NCBI GenBank assembly: GCA_037178675.1
Contig: JAYMGJ010000694.1
Coordinates: forward strand, 1-30,393
Reading direction: 5' to 3'
DNA: 30,393 nt
Source of the DNA: Scleroderma bovista
Taxonomy: Eukaryota; Basidiomycota; Agaricomycetes; Boletales; Sclerodermataceae
The position numbers were made by a program, and so were the translations under genes. Of the stretch, positions 28,896 to 30,393 are shown one piece after another. Numbering within the stretch: the stretch's first letter is position 1; each line of letters begins with the position of its first letter. The notes below the pieces were generated by a model. The model saw nothing but the letters and a program-made list of their open reading frames with translations, had not been told where the DNA came from and ran no database searches.

Positions 28896-30223
28896 GCCTT
28901 GGTGGAGGCTGTTGGTTTGGCTTCTGATGTGTTGTTCATAGTGGTGGTAGCTGCCCTAGCTTTGGCTGCTCGAGAGCCTGACTTGGGGCAGTCCTTGGCC
29001 TTGTGGCCGGTTGCACCACAGAACATGCACAGATTCATGTCAAACCTGTGCTTGTGTTCCTCAGAGGTCAGCTTGCCATCCTTGCCGAGCTTGTCCAAAA
29101 GCTCAGCAGTCTTGCCCGACTTGTTAGATTCTGAGTCAGGGTTGACGACGAAGAAGACTGGGCAGCGTTGCCCGAGGATTTACCCTTATCGGTTTTACCC
29201 GACTTGGTGTTGGGGGTGTTGGTACTAGTGTTGGTAGAGGTCTTGTTCTGATGAGCGACCTCTTCCTTGCGTTCCCAATATCGGGCATCGATCTCCTGGG
29301 TGAGGACATGAAGACCGTTCAGAGTGCGTGGTTTACCGATGTGGCTTATCTCGTCCTTGATTCGGTCAGGGAGACCTGTGTAGAAGTGATGGCGTAGGGT
29401 GCCATCACTGTAGCCCCGAACCTGGGACACGATGCAGTTGAAGTCAACCACGTATCGGTTGGCATGATGGTTTTCCTTCATGTGGAGGTGGTCGAGCTGA
29501 TGCTCGGCGTCGGCAACAGGGTCGTGGGGACCGAAGGTTGTTTGGAGTTCGATAACGAACTCTTCCCAATTGGTCATCCAGATCAGACGGTTGTGGGGGT
29601 CTCCAGCACCAAGTAGGTCTGGCTCGAACCATTCGAGAGCCATTCCCTTCAGATAGGACTGCATGAAAGTGACCTTGGTTCGGTCAGTGCGAAACGCCTT
29701 CAGTCGGTCCTGGAAGTTGAGCTCGCACTGGACTAGGAATGTGCGCAACTTCTTTGGATCGGTCCCGTCGAAGGTGTCAGGTTCATGCACCTTAGTGTGA
29801 GACAAAGACTCGGAAGAGCACGAAGATCGCACGAGTCTGTCGATAGTGATGGAGAGATTATTGAAAATGACTAGACCGGCCTCTTCTTGGTCGGGGATGC
29901 CCTCAATGGGGTCTTCACCGCCATCATCAGGGTTTGGATCGTCGGGGTCGTCAGGACCATCACTGCCGGGACCATCATCACCAGGGCCATTGTCATCGGG
30001 ATGGTCACCACCCAGGTCATCACCGAGATCTTTGACGAAAGCCCCAGGTGGGCGACGCTGAGCGGGGGAGGAGGCTCTCCGAGTGGAGAAGCCTTGGAAT
30101 TGGGAGACAGAGTTGGGTGAGCGCCTGAGGCTAGTCAGAGCACTTAAGGCAGCAGCCCGACGAGTGTCGGATGCTGAGGGTTCTGGGTTGTTTGCATGAG
30201 CGAGTTTGGATTGTCCTGGACAT
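28886..30223 (-). pseudogene. gag of chromovirus 2
   Basis: The capsid domain matches gag 1 closely (KVHEPDTFDGTDPKKL, YLKGMALEWFEPDLL, GLPDRIKDEIS), and a CCHC knuckle CMFCGATGHKAKDC lies near 29015-29060. The probable ATG (30223, MSRTIQTR, similar to the start of gag 1) and the knuckle share one frame, but the capsid domain is in another. There are thus two frame changes, one shortly after the start and one at about 29135-29160, which cancel. The middle frame is open back through the PBS, but that upstream part is non-coding in origin. Confidence 0.85.
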
Positions 30224-30251
30224 AGATGATTGTGAACTCGTACAAGACTAC

Positions 30252-30264
30252 AGTTCGAATATAC
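30252..30264 (-). other. primer-binding site of chromovirus 2 (self-priming type)
   Basis: The minus strand reads GTATATTCGAACT directly after the 5' LTR, identical to that of chromovirus 1. Its complement matches the predicted mRNA 5' end AGTTCAAATAT (23523 downwards) at 10 of 11 bases. Confidence 0.65.
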
Positions 30265-30344
30265 TGTCAAGACCGGTTCTTCACCGATCTGATCTCTACA
30301 AGGGGTCTGGGGGTCAGGTGTTGGTCTAGCAGTAAGACCGAGAT
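30265..30344 (-). repeat. 5' LTR of chromovirus 2, inner end
   Basis: TGTCAAGACCGG onwards matches 23373-23452 with six mismatched sites. Similarity stops after gtaagaccgag. Confidence 0.85.
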
Positions 30345-30393
30345 GCTACGTAGCGTAGTCACACTTCCTGAGTAGTAAGAAGGCCGACCAAGG
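30345..30393. other. sequence unlike the partner LTR, possible insertion
   Basis: From about 30345 (tgctacgtagcgtag...) the sequence no longer matches the left LTR (23453 onwards). It starts with TG and a small palindrome, so a further nested insertion is possible. Too little is in the window to decide. Confidence 0.3.

Larger units (their letters stand above)
23373..30393 (-). mobile_element. chromovirus 2: Ty3/gypsy retrotransposon with convergent accessory gene
   Basis: The gene order is the same as in chromovirus 1, but the sequences are clearly diverged at protein level, so this is a separate family rather than a recent copy. The 3' LTR is complete; the 5' LTR is only partly in the window. 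Pol has five stops and gag has two frame changes, so it is inactive. It sits inside a spliced gene. Confidence 0.93.

Noticed and set aside
1..30393. A nuclear code in which TGA is a sense codon
   Set aside because: Attractive because TGA dominates the internal stops, but TAG and TAA also occur, the partner element often has arginine (once CGA), and LTR differences show the same CpG bias. Decay explains all of it.

Overview
The window is a transposon-packed stretch of a eukaryotic nuclear genome, most likely a filamentous basidiomycete fungus (Agaricomycetes). Evidence: two chromodomain Ty3/gypsy retrotransposons (chromoviruses), a Ty1/copia element, introns of only 53-59 bp with fungal-type GT...CTRAY...AG signals, and Zn2Cys6-like cysteine clusters, a mainly fungal fold. 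No intact host gene, tRNA, rRNA or CRISPR is visible. One host-like spliced gene fragment lies at 22942-23372.

Layout. 121-9583 (minus): chromovirus 1, with a 3' LTR remnant, a convergent spliced accessory gene on the plus strand, then chromodomain/integrase/RNase H/RT/protease/gag, PBS and 5' LTR. Its pol is split by two TG...CA insertions (A, 6041-6308; B, 2834-4606). Chromovirus 1 itself sits inside an LTR of a third family (LTR-C, 9584-10021), and that LTR sits inside a copia element (10022-14637, minus) whose RT part must lie left of the window. The copia gag-pol is also split by a solo LTR-C at 12206-12797. 14638-20048 holds tandem and simple repeats arranged concentrically around a 1.25-kb inverted repeat. 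20049-22776 is another solo LTR-C, split by a 2.1-kb TG...CA insertion (D). 22942-23372 is the broken spliced gene, interrupted by chromovirus 2 (23373 to the right edge, minus), which has the same gene order as chromovirus 1, including a convergent accessory gene.

The most interesting point is the accessory gene shared by the two diverged chromoviruses. It lies between pol and the 3' LTR and is read on the opposite strand. In both copies it has its own TATA-like box, a coiled-coil N-terminus, one phase-0 intron that can only be spliced from the antisense transcript, a six-cysteine cluster with nearly the same spacing, and an acidic tail. Both elements also share a -1 frameshift signal at the gag stop and a primer-binding site that matches the predicted 5' end of their own mRNA (Tf1-like self-priming).

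All autonomous genes here are decayed except gag 1. Of 13 premature stops counted, 11 are TGA, while none of the six natural stops of the chromovirus genes is TGA. Most LTR-pair differences are at CpG. This points to C-to-T decay of CGA codons, as expected from cytosine methylation or a RIP-like process.
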